DNA from: Collimonas fungivorans | GTDB taxonomy: Bacteria; Pseudomonadota; Gammaproteobacteria; Burkholderiales; Burkholderiaceae_D | Reading direction: 5' to 3' | Length of the DNA stretch: 64,000 nt | Assembly: GCF_001584145.1 (NCBI RefSeq) | Contig: NZ_CP013232.1 | Location: 434,001 to 498,000 of the forward strand | Shown here: in pieces, positions 10,968 through 20,425 of the stretch | Layout: each line of letters starts with the position of its first letter | How positions within the stretch are numbered: the first letter of the stretch is position 1 | The notes under the pieces: model-generated | What the model was told of the DNA's origin: nothing | Databases searched by the model: none | The model's input: only the letters and a program-made list of their open reading frames with translations | Program-made: the position numbers and the translations under genes

Positions 10968-12206
10968 ATGAAAAAGCTGTTTTGCACGAGTTTACTGGCA
11001 GCCTTGCTGGTTTCAGCATTGGGTTCGGCTGCGGCCGGCACCCTGGCCGTGAATATCGCCTACAAAGGCGCCAGCCAACGCGCGGTATGGCAATCGACGC
11101 TGGACGAATTCAAGAAGGCCAACCCGGATGTCGATATCAAGGCGGCGTTCGTGGAAGAGGAGGCGTACAAGGTGCAATTGCCGGGCTGGCTGTCGACCCA
11201 GGCGCCGGACGTCATCAATTGGCATAACGGCGAACGCATGGCGTTTTACGCCAGCCGCGGCTTGCTGGAAGACCTGAGCGAAGACTGGAAGAAAAACAAA
11301 TGGGATGAGGTCTATGCCTCGACCAAGGATGCTTCGTCTTACAAGGGCAAGCAATACGCGCTGCCGACTGTGTATTATTCCTGGGGCTTGTTTTATCGCA
11401 AAGACGTGTTCAAGACAGCCGGCATTGCCGCGGAGCCGAAAACCTGGGAAGAGTTGCTCGACGCCTGCAACAAATTGAAGGCGGCCGGCGTTACGCCGTT
11501 CGTAGTCGGCGGCCGCGATTCCTGGACTTTGGCAGGCTGGTTTGATTATCTGGATTTGCGTCTGAACGGCAATGTTTTCCATCAGCAGTTGATGGCCGGT
11601 GAAATTCCTTATACCGATGCGCGCGTTAAAAAGGTGTACACCGCCTGGAAAACCCTGATCGACAACAAATATTTCATCGATAATTCGCTATCTTACGATC
11701 TCGACGGCGCCCAGCCGTTCCTGTTCCAGGGCAAGGCGGCCATGATGCTGATGGGGACTTTCATCGCCAAGGGATTTCCGCCAAAACTTGCTGCCAACAT
11801 GGGATATTTCCAATTCCCGATCATCGACGCCAAGATTCCTACTGCCGAGGATGGCCCGGCAGAATCGATCCATATTCCAAGCAAGGCGCGCAACAAGGTT
11901 GACGCCCATCGTTTCCTCGCCTTTGTCGGCACGCCGGCCATCAGCGCCAAGCTTGCCGAGGGGCTGGGGTCGTTGCCGGCCAATAGCAAATCGCCGGAAC
12001 CGACCGAATCGATTTCACGCATCGGCTTCCAGATCCTGTCGAACACCAAGGGCGGTATTGCACAATTCTATGACCGCGACATGACCAAGGAAATGGCGGA
12101 CGAGGGTATGAAGGGCATGCAGAAATTCATCAGTGATCCGGGCAAGATCGATGAAGTGCTCAACGAACTTGAACAAAGCCGCAAGCGTATCTACAAGAAG
12201 ACCTGA
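10968..12206 (+). CDS. Sugar ABC transporter substrate-binding protein
   Basis: 412-aa periplasmic binding protein of the family-1 (MalE-like) type. A signal peptide (MKKLFCTSLLAALLVSALGSAAAG, cleavage near residue 23) precedes the two-lobed ligand domain. Family features are DVINWHNGERMAFYASRGLLEDLS and a long C-terminal lobe. TAGGAGACAAGT precedes the ATG. It delivers the galactoside to the permease pair encoded next; an inverted repeat lies between (12238-12280), as in mal operons where the binding protein is made in excess. Confidence 0.9.
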   Translation: MKKLFCTSLLAALLVSALGSAAAGTLAVNIAYKGASQRAVWQSTLDEFKKANPDVDIKAAFVEEEAYKVQLPGWLSTQAPDVINWHNGERMAFYASRGLLEDLSEDWKKNKWDEVYASTKDASSYKGKQYALPTVYYSWGLFYRKDVFKTAGIAAEPKTWEELLDACNKLKAAGVTPFVVGGRDSWTLAGWFDYLDLRLNGNVFHQQLMAGEIPYTDARVKKVYTAWKTLIDNKYFIDNSLSYDLDGAQPFLFQGKAAMMLMGTFIAKGFPPKLAANMGYFQFPIIDAKIPTAEDGPAESIHIPSKARNKVDAHRFLAFVGTPAISAKLAEGLGSLPANSKSPEPTESISRIGFQILSNTKGGIAQFYDRDMTKEMADEGMKGMQKFISDPGKIDEVLNELEQSRKRIYKKT

Positions 12207-12237
12207 GCTGACCGATAACGGATGCTCATCAGTACCT

Positions 12238-12280
12238 GCGAAGGGGTAGCCGCGGCGTTGCCGTGAGGTTGTTCCTTCGC
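12238..12280 (+). promoter_or_regulatory. Intercistronic stem-loop
   Basis: GCGAAGG (12238-12244) and CCTTCGC (12274-12280) are complementary arms around a GC-rich loop between the binding-protein and permease genes. There is no T-run directly after the right arm, so an mRNA-stabilising or attenuating hairpin fits better than a full terminator (inference from mal-type operons). Confidence 0.45.
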
Positions 12281-12324
12281 GCAACATTTTTTGTGTCGTA
12301 GACTGTTCACGGGAGTTGATTACC

Positions 12325-13257
12325 ATGCCCGCCCAAACGCCTGCCATTACGCCAGCAAGGCCGCTGCCTTCCGATCTTGCGACGGCCAGTAAGCTGCGCC
12401 GCCGCAGCAGCGCCTCCAGAAGGAACCGCGCCGCAATCTGGTTCCTGGCGCCGGCCTGTCTGATGACGGCCGTGTATGTGCTGTATCCGATTTTTTACAC
12501 AATTTATCTCAGCTTCTTTAATTGGGATGGCATGATGAAACCCGAGTTCATCGGGCTTGCGAATTATGTCGAGATGCTGCATGCGCCGACATTTCATGTC
12601 GCGCTGAAAAACAACCTGACTTGGCTACTGCTGTTTTTGCTGGCGCCTCCAGCAGGCCTGATCGCGGCGCTCTACCTGAATCAGAAGGTGCGCGGTATAC
12701 GCTTGATCAAGACTTTGTTTTTTGCACCCTTTGTTTTGTCGGGTGTGGTGGTCGGGCTGATCTTCAGCTGGTTTTACGATCCGACGTTTGGCTTGCTGAC
12801 GCTCTTGTTGGGGCATGGAGTACCCGTATTGGGAGATCCGCGCTATGTCACGTTCGGCATCATCTTTGCCGCGCTTTGGCCGCAGACGGCGTATTGCATG
12901 ATCCTGTTTCTCACCGGACTGACCTCGATCAACGCCGACCAGGTAGAGGCGGCGCGCATGGAGGGGGCCAAAGGCTGGAGCATGCTGCGCTATGTCATTT
13001 TGCCGCAGTTGAGATCGACAACCTTCATGGCGTTTGTGGTGACTATCATCGGTGCTCTGCGCAGTTTCGATCTTATTTCCGTCATGAGCAGCGGCGGTCC
13101 ATTCGAAAGCTCGACCGTGCTGGCTTATTACACCTATGACCAAGCGATCAAATACTATCGCCAAGGCTATTCGGCGGCGATTGCTGTCACCTTGTTTGCC
13201 ATCATGCTGATCTACATCGTTTATCAATTGCGCCGCCTGTTGCGCGACGAAGGCTAA
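12325..13257 (+). CDS. Sugar ABC transporter permease (MalF type)
   Basis: 310-aa inner-membrane permease with about six transmembrane helices. The cytoplasmic EAA loop, VEAARMEGAKGWSMLRYVIL, at about residues 207-226 docks the ATPase. The N-terminal 35 residues are Arg-rich and cytoplasmic. The ATG at 12325 follows GGGAG by nine bases; an in-frame TTG three codons upstream is less likely. It pairs with the next gene to form the transport channel. Confidence 0.9.
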   Translation: MPAQTPAITPARPLPSDLATASKLRRRSSASRRNRAAIWFLAPACLMTAVYVLYPIFYTIYLSFFNWDGMMKPEFIGLANYVEMLHAPTFHVALKNNLTWLLLFLLAPPAGLIAALYLNQKVRGIRLIKTLFFAPFVLSGVVVGLIFSWFYDPTFGLLTLLLGHGVPVLGDPRYVTFGIIFAALWPQTAYCMILFLTGLTSINADQVEAARMEGAKGWSMLRYVILPQLRSTTFMAFVVTIIGALRSFDLISVMSSGGPFESSTVLAYYTYDQAIKYYRQGYSAAIAVTLFAIMLIYIVYQLRRLLRDEG

Positions 13258-13267
13258 GGGAGTTGCC

Positions 13268-14119
13268 ATGTTTCCCATGCCCATAGAAAAATGGAAGGCG
13301 TCCAATCGCATCCTGTACAAACTGTCGCTGCCTGTCGCCTTGCTGATATGGCTGCTGCCGATATTGGCAGTGCTGGTGACTTCGGTACGTTCTACCGACG
13401 AACTGATGGAAGGCAACTATTGGGGATGGCCTAAAGATTTTGCCATGCTGGATAATTATCGCGAAGCGCTCACCGCGTCGCCGATGTTGCATTACTTCTG
13501 GAACAGCTGCCTGATCACCATACCGTCGGTGATCGGCGCTATTGCATTGGCCTCCATGGCCGGTTATGCGCTGTCGACCTACAAATTCCGAGGTGATACG
13601 CTGTTGTTCGCTACTTTCGTGGCATGCAATTTTGTGCCGCAGCAAATTCTCATGATTCCCGTGCGCGAGATCTCCGTGTCGCTGGGCTTGTTTAATACGG
13701 TGAGTGGCCTGATTCTTTTCCATGTCGCCATGCAAACCGGTTTTTGCACGCTGTTTCTGCGCAATTTTATCAAGCAATTGCCTTACGAAATGATCGAAGC
13801 GGCACGCATCGAGGGGGCCGGCGAGTGGACGGTTTTCTATCGCATCGTGCTGCCGCTGATCAGACCAGCACTGGCGGCCCTGGCCGTCCTGGTCTTCACG
13901 TTTGTCTGGAACGATTATTTCTGGGCGTTGTGCCTGACTCAGGGCGACGATGTCGCGCCGATTACGGTTGGCGTGGCGGCGCTCAAGGGGCAATGGACCA
14001 CAGCATGGAATCTGGTCTCGGCCGGATCGATTCTGGCTGCGATACCTTCCGTACTCCTGTTCTTTCTAATGCAAAAGCAATTTGTCGTTGGTCTTACATT
14101 CGGGGCCAGTAAGGGCTGA
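13268..14119 (+). CDS. Sugar ABC transporter permease (MalG type)
   Basis: 283-aa permease with six predicted helices and the EAA motif IEAARIEGAGEWTVFYRIVLP (residues 176 onward). AAGGGAGTTGCC precedes the ATG, ten bases after the preceding stop. It is the last gene of the galactoside operon; downstream sequence is gene debris rather than another cistron. Confidence 0.9.
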   Translation: MFPMPIEKWKASNRILYKLSLPVALLIWLLPILAVLVTSVRSTDELMEGNYWGWPKDFAMLDNYREALTASPMLHYFWNSCLITIPSVIGAIALASMAGYALSTYKFRGDTLLFATFVACNFVPQQILMIPVREISVSLGLFNTVSGLILFHVAMQTGFCTLFLRNFIKQLPYEMIEAARIEGAGEWTVFYRIVLPLIRPALAALAVLVFTFVWNDYFWALCLTQGDDVAPITVGVAALKGQWTTAWNLVSAGSILAAIPSVLLFFLMQKQFVVGLTFGASKG

Positions 14120-14132
14120 TTCGCTATTAATG

Positions 14133-14202
14133 CCGCTTGCAACTGGACTTGCACCAACCCCCGCCGGTTGACGCCAGCTTGCCCAGCCCGGCGCATACTG
14201 GC
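14133..14202 (+). pseudogene. Fragment of a TonB-dependent receptor gene
   Basis: About 70 bp are closely similar to the receptor at about 1834-1902: both have a GCTT-CAACTGGAC stretch, then GACGCCAGCTTGCCCAGCC (with G in place of C at the first base here), then TACTGGCA. Base changes and a shift destroy the frame. It is the relic of a second, related receptor at the far end of the sugar module. Confidence 0.6.
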
Positions 14203-14330
14203 ATGGCCTGCATGTCAATATATGTTTATTGTTCCCCGATGTCTTGGTGTCGCTATGCCATGCGCGGCGGAGGCGGCGACATCCGCTCAGGGAAATCTCA
14301 GACTTGGGCCGACATTGCCTGATTCACCAC

Positions 14331-14435
14331 GGCAATACGTCCGAATGCATGGGCCCGCTGATTGACAAGGCCAATGTGGCGCGCGTTGATGCGGTGGTGA
14401 ATCAGGCCATTGTCGCCGGCGTCAAGGTGTTGCTC
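14331..14435 (+). pseudogene. Aldehyde dehydrogenase gene fragment
   Basis: The translation has SECMGPLIDKANVARVDAVV followed by NQAIVAGVKVLL, matching the conserved MGPLI...V...I..A...GAKVL segment of NAD(P)-dependent aldehyde dehydrogenases. Nothing of the catalytic Cys region is nearby, so it is a short relic. Confidence 0.6.
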
Positions 14436-14509
14436 AAAACGGATAATATAGTCTGTCGAGCCCTTTGTGGTGTGCCTCGACAATGAAAGCATTTACGTTG
14501 AAGCTGCTT

Positions 14510-14908
14510 TTTCAAGTCTAAGTGCCTGATTTTGTGTGATGTTCGTTTGCGCGCTGAATTGACCCACTCCGTTTGACCCTCCCGCCATTGCCTGGCGAAA
14601 GCAGCGACCCTGTCGTAAGACCCCTTGAATCCCAAATCGATGAGCTCTTCGTGGAGCCGTTTGAGACTGCGCCGCTGCTTACGGGATTTTGCGGCCTCGG
14701 TCTTGAGCCAGGCTGAAAGCTGGAAGGCGTATGGGTCGATGGCGCTGGCGGAGTTGCGCTCCGCATAGGCGGGCTCGGTGATTTCCGAACGCAGATAGCG
14801 CCTGACGGTGTTGCGGGAGATGCCTAGCCTCTTGGCTATCTCCCTAAGCGGGACCTGGTCCCGAAGGTGCCAGCGTCTGATTATTCCTAGTAATGCCACG
14901 TCAATCAC
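14510..14908 (-). pseudogene. istA: IS21-family transposase IstA, N-terminal remnant
   Basis: From a GTG at 14908 preceded by GGGGATCGGAG, the frame encodes the IstA N-terminus: the helix-turn-helix REIAKRLGISRNTVRRYLRS (about residues 22-41) and then KRLHEELIDLGFKGSYDRVAAF typical of IS21 transposases. After RKRTSH (about residue 126) similarity stops; the DDE catalytic domain and istB are missing. The open frame continues to 14402, but that tail overlaps the aldehyde dehydrogenase relic and is probably meaningless. Terminal repeats follow at 14953-15014. Confidence 0.75.
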
Positions 14909-14952
14909 TCCGATCCCCTACTTATTCTGATAAGTAGGATTGTGTGCTAAAC

Positions 14953-15014
14953 GTGGGTCAATTTTCGATGCAAATTATGCGACCAAGTGGGTCAATTTTC
15001 GGTGCAAATCAACA
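14953..15014 (-). mobile_element. IS21-type terminus with two tandem repeats
   Basis: Two 23-bp repeats (14953-14975 and 14987-15009), both starting GTGGGTCAATTTTC and differing at one base, lie upstream of the istA remnant. Read on the minus strand the outer end begins TGTTGATTTGCACC, the TGT start expected of IS21-family ends with their multiple transposase-binding repeats. Confidence 0.7.
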
Positions 15015-15239
15015 ACCCACTGACCGGTTCACACCCGGAAATGGAGTGAGATACCGATTATGGTGAGTCGCAGAATTTTATTTTTAATAAACAAAAACGC
15101 ATGAACCGTTGTGGTGCTCCACAGACGTTTCCTCCCATCATGCAGCCCTAGGAAAGGCTCCCGCACCAAGTGCCGACCAGTCTTATTGCTACAGGACGAA
15201 AGTGGGCGCAGCGATTACATTGCGTCCATCAAAACATGC

Positions 15240-16583
15240 TTAACGCAGTTCAGTCTGGAGTGCCTTCTTGACTCCGCCATCGATCATTGCACGCTCTTCA
15301 TCGGCAAGACGCAGTGCAGCGGTTGGCGGACGCACGTCCTTGCACTCTTTGTAGATCACGCCATCCTTCATCACCAGTGCAATTTTTACCGGATCGGTGA
15401 GGATACTGAGATCTTCAAGAGGATTGCCGTCTACCAGTACAATGTCAGCAAGGAAACCAGGACGCACCTGACCCAACTCATCTGGACGTTGCATGATCTC
15501 GCCGCCCAGTCTTGTTGCGGAGAGCAGTGCCTCCGTGGGCGTCATCCCGATATAGTCGACGAAGTATTGAAGATCGTTAGCATTGGTGCCGTGCGGCATC
15601 CAGGCAAAGCCATAGTCTCCGCCTGGCAGGATACGAATGCCTCGTTTGTGCATTTTGCGCAGCGAATCGGATGCAATTTCTAGTTCGCGCTTATACCCCA
15701 TCGTTGCAGCCAGTTCCGGCGTAATACCGTAATCGGACGCATTGAACGATGTGCGAATTAGCCAGCCAATGCCGGGAGCGACAAAGTGCTTTTCCTTGTT
15801 CGCCTCAAGCATATCGAGTGCCTCTTCATCTGCAAAGCTGGCGTGATACACCATTTCGATACCGTGGCGTACGCACATCTTGACGGACTCGCTTGATCGC
15901 GCGTGTGCCGCCATGCGCTTGCCATATCGCTTTGCCTCGCTGCTCAGCATCGCCACTTCCTCTTCTGAGAAGGGAGACATTTCTGCTGGCAGGCCGGCAA
16001 TATATTCGCCGGACAAGTTGATCTTCAGGTGGTCTACCCCGTACTTGATAAACGTGCGTGCTGAGCGGCGAATTTCCTCAGGGCCACTGCATACACTGCC
16101 GAAGCTCAATTCTTCAAAAGGCAAATGGGGAAGCGTATTGTCGCCCAATGCTCCGATCGTCGTAATTTCTTGACTGCCTGCAAGATAACGCGGCCCTGGA
16201 AATTCTCCAGCATTGATTGCATTACGCAGCACGACGTCCAGCCTCGGTTTAGCGGCAGCAGCACCAATCGCGGAAGTCCAGCCCATTTCCAGGTAACGCC
16301 TGGCCACGCGGATGCACCACAGGATGTGTTCCTCGGGGGGCATCATCTGGATTGCCGACAGCGAAGGTTGGTCGTTCCACGAAAAATGCGTATGTGCTTC
16401 GGTCATGCCGGGCATCAGAAACTTGCCCTTTCCATTGATAATGCGTGCAGATTCAACGTTCAGAGGAGCGTTCGAACGAGAAACTTCAATGATGCGATTG
16501 CCTTCGACAAGGACTTCACCCTTTAATACGTCGTCACCACTACCGTCAAAAATCATGACGTCGGTAAATAAAGTCTTTTCCAT
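15240..16583 (-). CDS. Amidohydrolase-family metal-dependent hydrolase
   Basis: 447-aa protein of the imidazolonepropionase/prolidase-like branch of the amidohydrolase superfamily. The composite beta domain (residues 1-58) leads into the TIM barrel with the metal-binding EAHTHFSW (His64, His66). Other candidate ligands are a lysine in DHLKINLSGE and the histidines in MAAHARS and VYHASF; an aspartate in PGGDYGF near residue 318 could be the catalytic acid. A beta-domain return (GFLADIVLVDGNPLEDLS) closes the fold. The ATG follows a strong AGGAGGAGACAAAC. It shares a minus-strand operon with an alpha/beta hydrolase and an FAH-family enzyme, suggesting stepwise hydrolysis of an amide or lactone substrate and its ring- or chain-cleavage products; the actual substrate is not evident. 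Confidence 0.85.
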   Translation of the reverse strand: MEKTLFTDVMIFDGSGDDVLKGEVLVEGNRIIEVSRSNAPLNVESARIINGKGKFLMPGMTEAHTHFSWNDQPSLSAIQMMPPEEHILWCIRVARRYLEMGWTSAIGAAAAKPRLDVVLRNAINAGEFPGPRYLAGSQEITTIGALGDNTLPHLPFEELSFGSVCSGPEEIRRSARTFIKYGVDHLKINLSGEYIAGLPAEMSPFSEEEVAMLSSEAKRYGKRMAAHARSSESVKMCVRHGIEMVYHASFADEEALDMLEANKEKHFVAPGIGWLIRTSFNASDYGITPELAATMGYKRELEIASDSLRKMHKRGIRILPGGDYGFAWMPHGTNANDLQYFVDYIGMTPTEALLSATRLGGEIMQRPDELGQVRPGFLADIVLVDGNPLEDLSILTDPVKIALVMKDGVIYKECKDVRPPTAALRLADEERAMIDGGVKKALQTELR

Positions 16584-16607
16584 GTTTGTCTCCTCCTGTA
16601 TCAGGAT

Positions 16608-17393
16608 TTAATTTATAGATTGATAAAAGCTTTTGAGTTCCCGCATACACTCGCGTGGTTTCTCGAACGTTGTCCAGTGACCGCATCCTTCCAGCACGAT
16701 CATGCGGCTATCAGCGATCCGTTCTTTCATCGCAGTTACTGCGGGCGGTGGGGCAACACCGTCTTGGTCGCCCGTCACTAGCAGCGTGGGGGCAGAAATT
16801 TCCTCAAGCGCAGCCCCTTGTGCACCTGCCAGGGCCTTGCAACTTTGGGCATAACCTTCGGGAGATTGGCGCATTACGCTTTCCCGTACCAATGCGACAA
16901 CGGCTGGCTGCTGTTCCTTAGTCTCCTTGCTGATCGCCCCTGCCACGATGGCGTCGGCAATTTCCTGCATGGCTGCGGGACCGCCCGTAGCAGCCTTGTC
17001 AGCACGGGCAAGGATCGCCGGCCGACCGGCATCTGGGGGGCAGATCAGGGGACCGAACAGCGCGAGACTGAGTACCTGCTCTGGGTTATGCGTGGCAATG
17101 TGCTGACAGATGATCGTGCCCATTGAATGCCCCACAAAATGTGCTTTAGCGACATCAAGTCCACGGCATACTTTCAGCACGGCCTCGCACAGACGTTCGA
17201 TGCTAAGCTCGCCGGGAACCGGGGCGGAGCGACCACTACCTGACAGATCAATGCGGATGATCCGATGACCTTGTATTGCGGACATGAGAGGTGTCCAGGT
17301 ATTGCTGGTGCCGCCTAGCCCATGCACGCAGACGATTGGCACGCCGTCACCTTCGATCTCAACTGCAAGATTTTCGATAAATTGTGTCGTCAT
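16608..17393 (-). CDS. Alpha/beta hydrolase
   Basis: 261-aa single-domain hydrolase related to 3-oxoadipate enol-lactonase and C-C hydrolases. The oxyanion region VCVHGLGGTSNTW (residues 21-33), nucleophile elbow VGHSMG (Ser90), acid in VTGDQDGVAPP and His in GCGHWTTFEKP form the expected catalytic triad. The ATG at 17393 follows GAGGGGGACTGCG; an in-frame TTG at 17408 is disregarded. It starts within about 15 bases of the upstream FAH-family gene's stop, so the two are translationally close in one operon. Confidence 0.87.
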   Translation of the reverse strand: MTTQFIENLAVEIEGDGVPIVCVHGLGGTSNTWTPLMSAIQGHRIIRIDLSGSGRSAPVPGELSIERLCEAVLKVCRGLDVAKAHFVGHSMGTIICQHIATHNPEQVLSLALFGPLICPPDAGRPAILARADKAATGGPAAMQEIADAIVAGAISKETKEQQPAVVALVRESVMRQSPEGYAQSCKALAGAQGAALEEISAPTLLVTGDQDGVAPPPAVTAMKERIADSRMIVLEGCGHWTTFEKPRECMRELKSFYQSIN

Positions 17394-17404
17394 CGCAGTC
17401 CCCC

Positions 17405-18277
17405 TCAAGAGAACTTGTTCTCAATGACGCCCAGACCGTCAATCTCGATGCGCACCACATCACCGGCCTTCAAAAAGCGTGGGGGCTTCATGCCAAGACC
17501 TACACCTGCGGGGGTTCCTGTGGCGATAATGTCTCCTGGATACAGCGTGATACCGCGTGAGACCGTTTCAATCAACGTGGGAATATCGAAGATCAGGTTC
17601 TCTGTAGGGCCGTCCTGGCGCAATTCTCCGTTGACCCAGCATCGCACGCGAGTTTTGGTGCCGTCGAGTTCATCAGCTGTTACAAGCCAAGGACCCATCG
17701 GGCAGAAGGTATCGAAGGATTTGCCCATATCCCATTGCTGATGGCGCATTTGTACATCACGCGCCGTAACATCATTGACGACGGTATAACCGAAGACATG
17801 TTGCATGGCGTCGCCACGGCTGATGTTCTTGCCGCCTTTGCCAATTACAACCGCCAGTTCGGCTTCATAGTCAATTTGCTCAGAGATATTGCTGGCCGGC
17901 ACTTTCACATCATCGTATGGGCCGACCACGCATTCGGGCACTTTTGTGAAAACAATGGGCCATGACTCCGGATTTGCATCGTTGTCCTTGAAAACCGATG
18001 CTTGAAGTTCTTGGGCATGAGCGTGATAGTTTCGTCCCACGCACCACAGATTGCGACGTGGTACTGGCAATGGAGCCTCAAGCTGGACTTCGCTAATCGC
18101 GACAGCCTGACCGTTTGACGGCGGCAATTTATTGCTTTCAACCAGAGAGTCAATAACAGCTAAGGCACCCTTAGAAGCTTGTTCTTTTGTAAAACTTAAC
18201 GGTGTCACCTGAGTCCCGTCCGCTGAGACAGTTCCAACATAACGCTGGCCATTTAACTGATAAGTAGCAATTCTCAT
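17405..18277 (-). CDS. Fumarylacetoacetate hydrolase-family protein
   Basis: 290-aa enzyme of the FAH superfamily, whose members are hydrolases, decarboxylases or hydratases of 2-oxo acids in aromatic and sugar-acid catabolism. Metal ligands are visible in QIDYEAELAVVIG (two Glu) and NDVTARDVQ (Asp); the core continues with GKSFDTFCPMGPW and the C-terminal ATGTPAGVGLGM motif. The ATG at 18277 follows GGAGGAGTACGAA. First gene of the three-gene minus-strand operon, divergent from the AraC regulator at 18483. Role inferred: last hydrolytic or retro-Claisen step of the pathway. Confidence 0.88.
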   Translation of the reverse strand: MRIATYQLNGQRYVGTVSADGTQVTPLSFTKEQASKGALAVIDSLVESNKLPPSNGQAVAISEVQLEAPLPVPRRNLWCVGRNYHAHAQELQASVFKDNDANPESWPIVFTKVPECVVGPYDDVKVPASNISEQIDYEAELAVVIGKGGKNISRGDAMQHVFGYTVVNDVTARDVQMRHQQWDMGKSFDTFCPMGPWLVTADELDGTKTRVRCWVNGELRQDGPTENLIFDIPTLIETVSRGITLYPGDIIATGTPAGVGLGMKPPRFLKAGDVVRIEIDGLGVIENKFS

Positions 18278-18482
18278 TTCGTACTCCTCCATGTAGTTTT
18301 GATCCGGTCCCAATCACTGGCTTTGTTGACCGTGTACGGAGTGTAGAAACGATGTGCGTACTGCGCTTATCGTGCTATCTGGCTGCGTATCGCAGAGTCT
18401 GATTGTTTCAAAAAAAGACAAAAAGAGACTAAGATTGGGAAGCGGAAAAAATAAGCTCCGAACCTAGGGGCAAGGAGACAAA
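18278..18482. promoter_or_regulatory. Divergent promoter region, FAH operon / AraC gene
   Basis: 205 bp between the operon 15240-18277 and the divergent AraC-family gene. The arrangement implies that the regulator controls both. No clear palindrome or long direct repeat was found by eye. Confidence 0.4.
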
Positions 18483-19337
18483 ATGGCAGAGGCATACGCT
18501 TTCTACGAGGGAGCATTTGGGCAGGCCATCGTGTTGGAATCACGGGCTGACCTCGTATCCCATTCTCATTCAGAATCCCAAATTGCTTTCTGGCTGGGAG
18601 GAACTCGCGCTCAAGCACGGGTTGGCGATGAGCTAGTACAGTACGATCAAGATGTAGGACTGGCTACTAACGCTTACCAGTCGCATGACATGACGTTGCT
18701 GGATGACAAAGGCCCCGCCGTCTTTTTGGTGTTTATGATTTCGCGTCAGTGGTTAAATCAGCGAAGGAAAGAAACGGGGCAGCCTTTTGTATTTCCTTCT
18801 CCTCGTATTCCGATCGATCTTGCTCTTCGTCAGGCGTGTTGGAAGGTACTGGACTTGATCCTGTCTCCTCAAAGAGCGACGTCATTGATGAACGACGAAG
18901 TGGAGAAGCTCATTACCGCGGCTATCGATGCAACTGCTGATTCCTGCCCGGGTGTTCAAAAAGGACTGGGCATGTCGACGCTGGATCACCGGCTCCGGGC
19001 GGCAATTTCAATCATGCGAGAAAACGTTGCGGAAAAAATCACCGTCGAGGAAGTCGCCCTGAAAGTTGGTCTTTCTCGCGCCCATTTTTTTACTCTGTTC
19101 CGAGATCAACTGAACACTACGCCTCAGGTTTTTTGGAGCGCAGTGCGTGTCGAGGAAGCCATGCGACGATTGATCACGGAAGGGGGGCCACTGACCTGGG
19201 TCGCTTTAGATCTGGGATTTTCAGCGCCAGGCAACTTTTCCCGGTTTTTCAAGGAACATACAGGAGTATCTCCATCCATTTTCCGCCGCGCAGCCACTGG
19301 CAACTTACCTGCCACGGTTACAGGCCTTCCTCTCTAA
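18483..19337 (+). CDS. AraC-family transcriptional regulator
   Basis: 284-aa activator. The N-terminal cupin-like sensor (about residues 10-110) contains a SHSHSESQIAFWLGG segment typical of ligand-binding AraC domains. The C-terminal double helix-turn-helix occupies about residues 170-275, with KITVEEVALKVGLSRAHFF and then WVALDLGFSAPGNFSRFFKEHTGVSP as the signature second motif. AAGGAGACAAA precedes the ATG. It is divergent from the three-hydrolase operon, which is its probable target. Confidence 0.88.
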   Translation: MAEAYAFYEGAFGQAIVLESRADLVSHSHSESQIAFWLGGTRAQARVGDELVQYDQDVGLATNAYQSHDMTLLDDKGPAVFLVFMISRQWLNQRRKETGQPFVFPSPRIPIDLALRQACWKVLDLILSPQRATSLMNDEVEKLITAAIDATADSCPGVQKGLGMSTLDHRLRAAISIMRENVAEKITVEEVALKVGLSRAHFFTLFRDQLNTTPQVFWSAVRVEEAMRRLITEGGPLTWVALDLGFSAPGNFSRFFKEHTGVSPSIFRRAATGNLPATVTGLPL

Positions 19338-19525
19338 CTACACCTGCTGCACCGTATGCGTGGTCTAGGCGATTTGAATTGAACTAATGGTTTTTGTGCC
19401 ATGACAAGTCTACTATTGAGTTAGTCCATCGACCGGCGGCTTGTGGCGATTACAGCCAATCGAATCGCTGGTCGATCTAGATTCGACCTCGCACTCCATG
19501 TCAGATCAAGTTTGAGTTAATACAG

Positions 19526-20425
19526 CTAATTTTTTTTAATTAACAGACTTTTTCCTCGCAAGCGCAGTAATGTCACGAGTCGTTGGGCCGCAGGGGACAG
19601 GTAAGCGTTCTTTCGATAGGCGATTCCAAGGCGTCTTTGCATGGTCGTCTCTTTCAGCACAACTTCCCGCAGCGATGTTTTTCCAGATTGTAAATTTGCT
19701 CTTGTCGCGAACCCAAGCAATCCGGTTTTTTCTATTAACGGCAGAATCATGTTCAGTACGGTCGGTTCGATTTGTACCTGTGGTCTCGGTAGCCTGTTTC
19801 GATCAAAGGTTTGGTCCAACCATTGCCGGCTTGCCACGGTTGTGGCAGGCAATACCCAGCGGTAGTCGAGAAGGTCTTTCAGGGTGTAGCGCCTTTTAAA
19901 AATTGGATGATCTTTTGCTGCCAGCACCACGACTTCGTCTTCGACAATTTGCTCCGATTCAACATCGGCATCCGACTGGACGATAGGTCCGACTGCGAGG
20001 TCCAGGTCACCTCCATTTAACGCCTCCAACAAGGCATCATTCATTGACACCATCAGTTGGATCGTAACGTCCGGCGCTTCTGCCAACAGTTCCTGGCAGA
20101 CTTGCGGTAGCAAATGTTCCGCCAGGGTTGGTACACAGCCCAGTCGGATATGGCCCTTCAGGCCTTTTGCATAATCGTTCATTTCGCGGGCAGTGTCCTC
20201 AAACATGATTCCCATTTTCCGTGTTCGCGATAGCAGCACCGTACCTGCAGCCGTCAATCGGATACCGCGACCGTCGCGCTCGAACAGTTTGGCTCCCAGC
20301 GACTCTTCAAGACGATGTATGCATTTCGTTAATGCCGGCTGAGTTCTGAATAATTTTTCTGCTGCCCGCCCCAAATTACCCTCTCGGGCAATTACTTCAA
20401 AATATTTCAGGTCGCGAAAGTCCAT
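19526..20425 (-). CDS. LysR-family transcriptional regulator
   Basis: 299-aa regulator with a winged helix-turn-helix at residues 1-60 (YFEVIAREGNLGRAAEKLFRTQPALTKCIHRLEE) and a co-inducer-binding domain from about 90. It is divergent from the catabolic cluster beginning at 20887, so it most likely activates that cluster in response to a pathway intermediate. A decayed copy with the same N-terminal sequence occupies 37304-37493, also upstream of related catabolic genes. The shared box AAATATACATTA lies just upstream of both. Confidence 0.9.
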   Translation of the reverse strand: MDFRDLKYFEVIAREGNLGRAAEKLFRTQPALTKCIHRLEESLGAKLFERDGRGIRLTAAGTVLLSRTRKMGIMFEDTAREMNDYAKGLKGHIRLGCVPTLAEHLLPQVCQELLAEAPDVTIQLMVSMNDALLEALNGGDLDLAVGPIVQSDADVESEQIVEDEVVVLAAKDHPIFKRRYTLKDLLDYRWVLPATTVASRQWLDQTFDRNRLPRPQVQIEPTVLNMILPLIEKTGLLGFATRANLQSGKTSLREVVLKETTMQRRLGIAYRKNAYLSPAAQRLVTLLRLRGKSLLIKKN

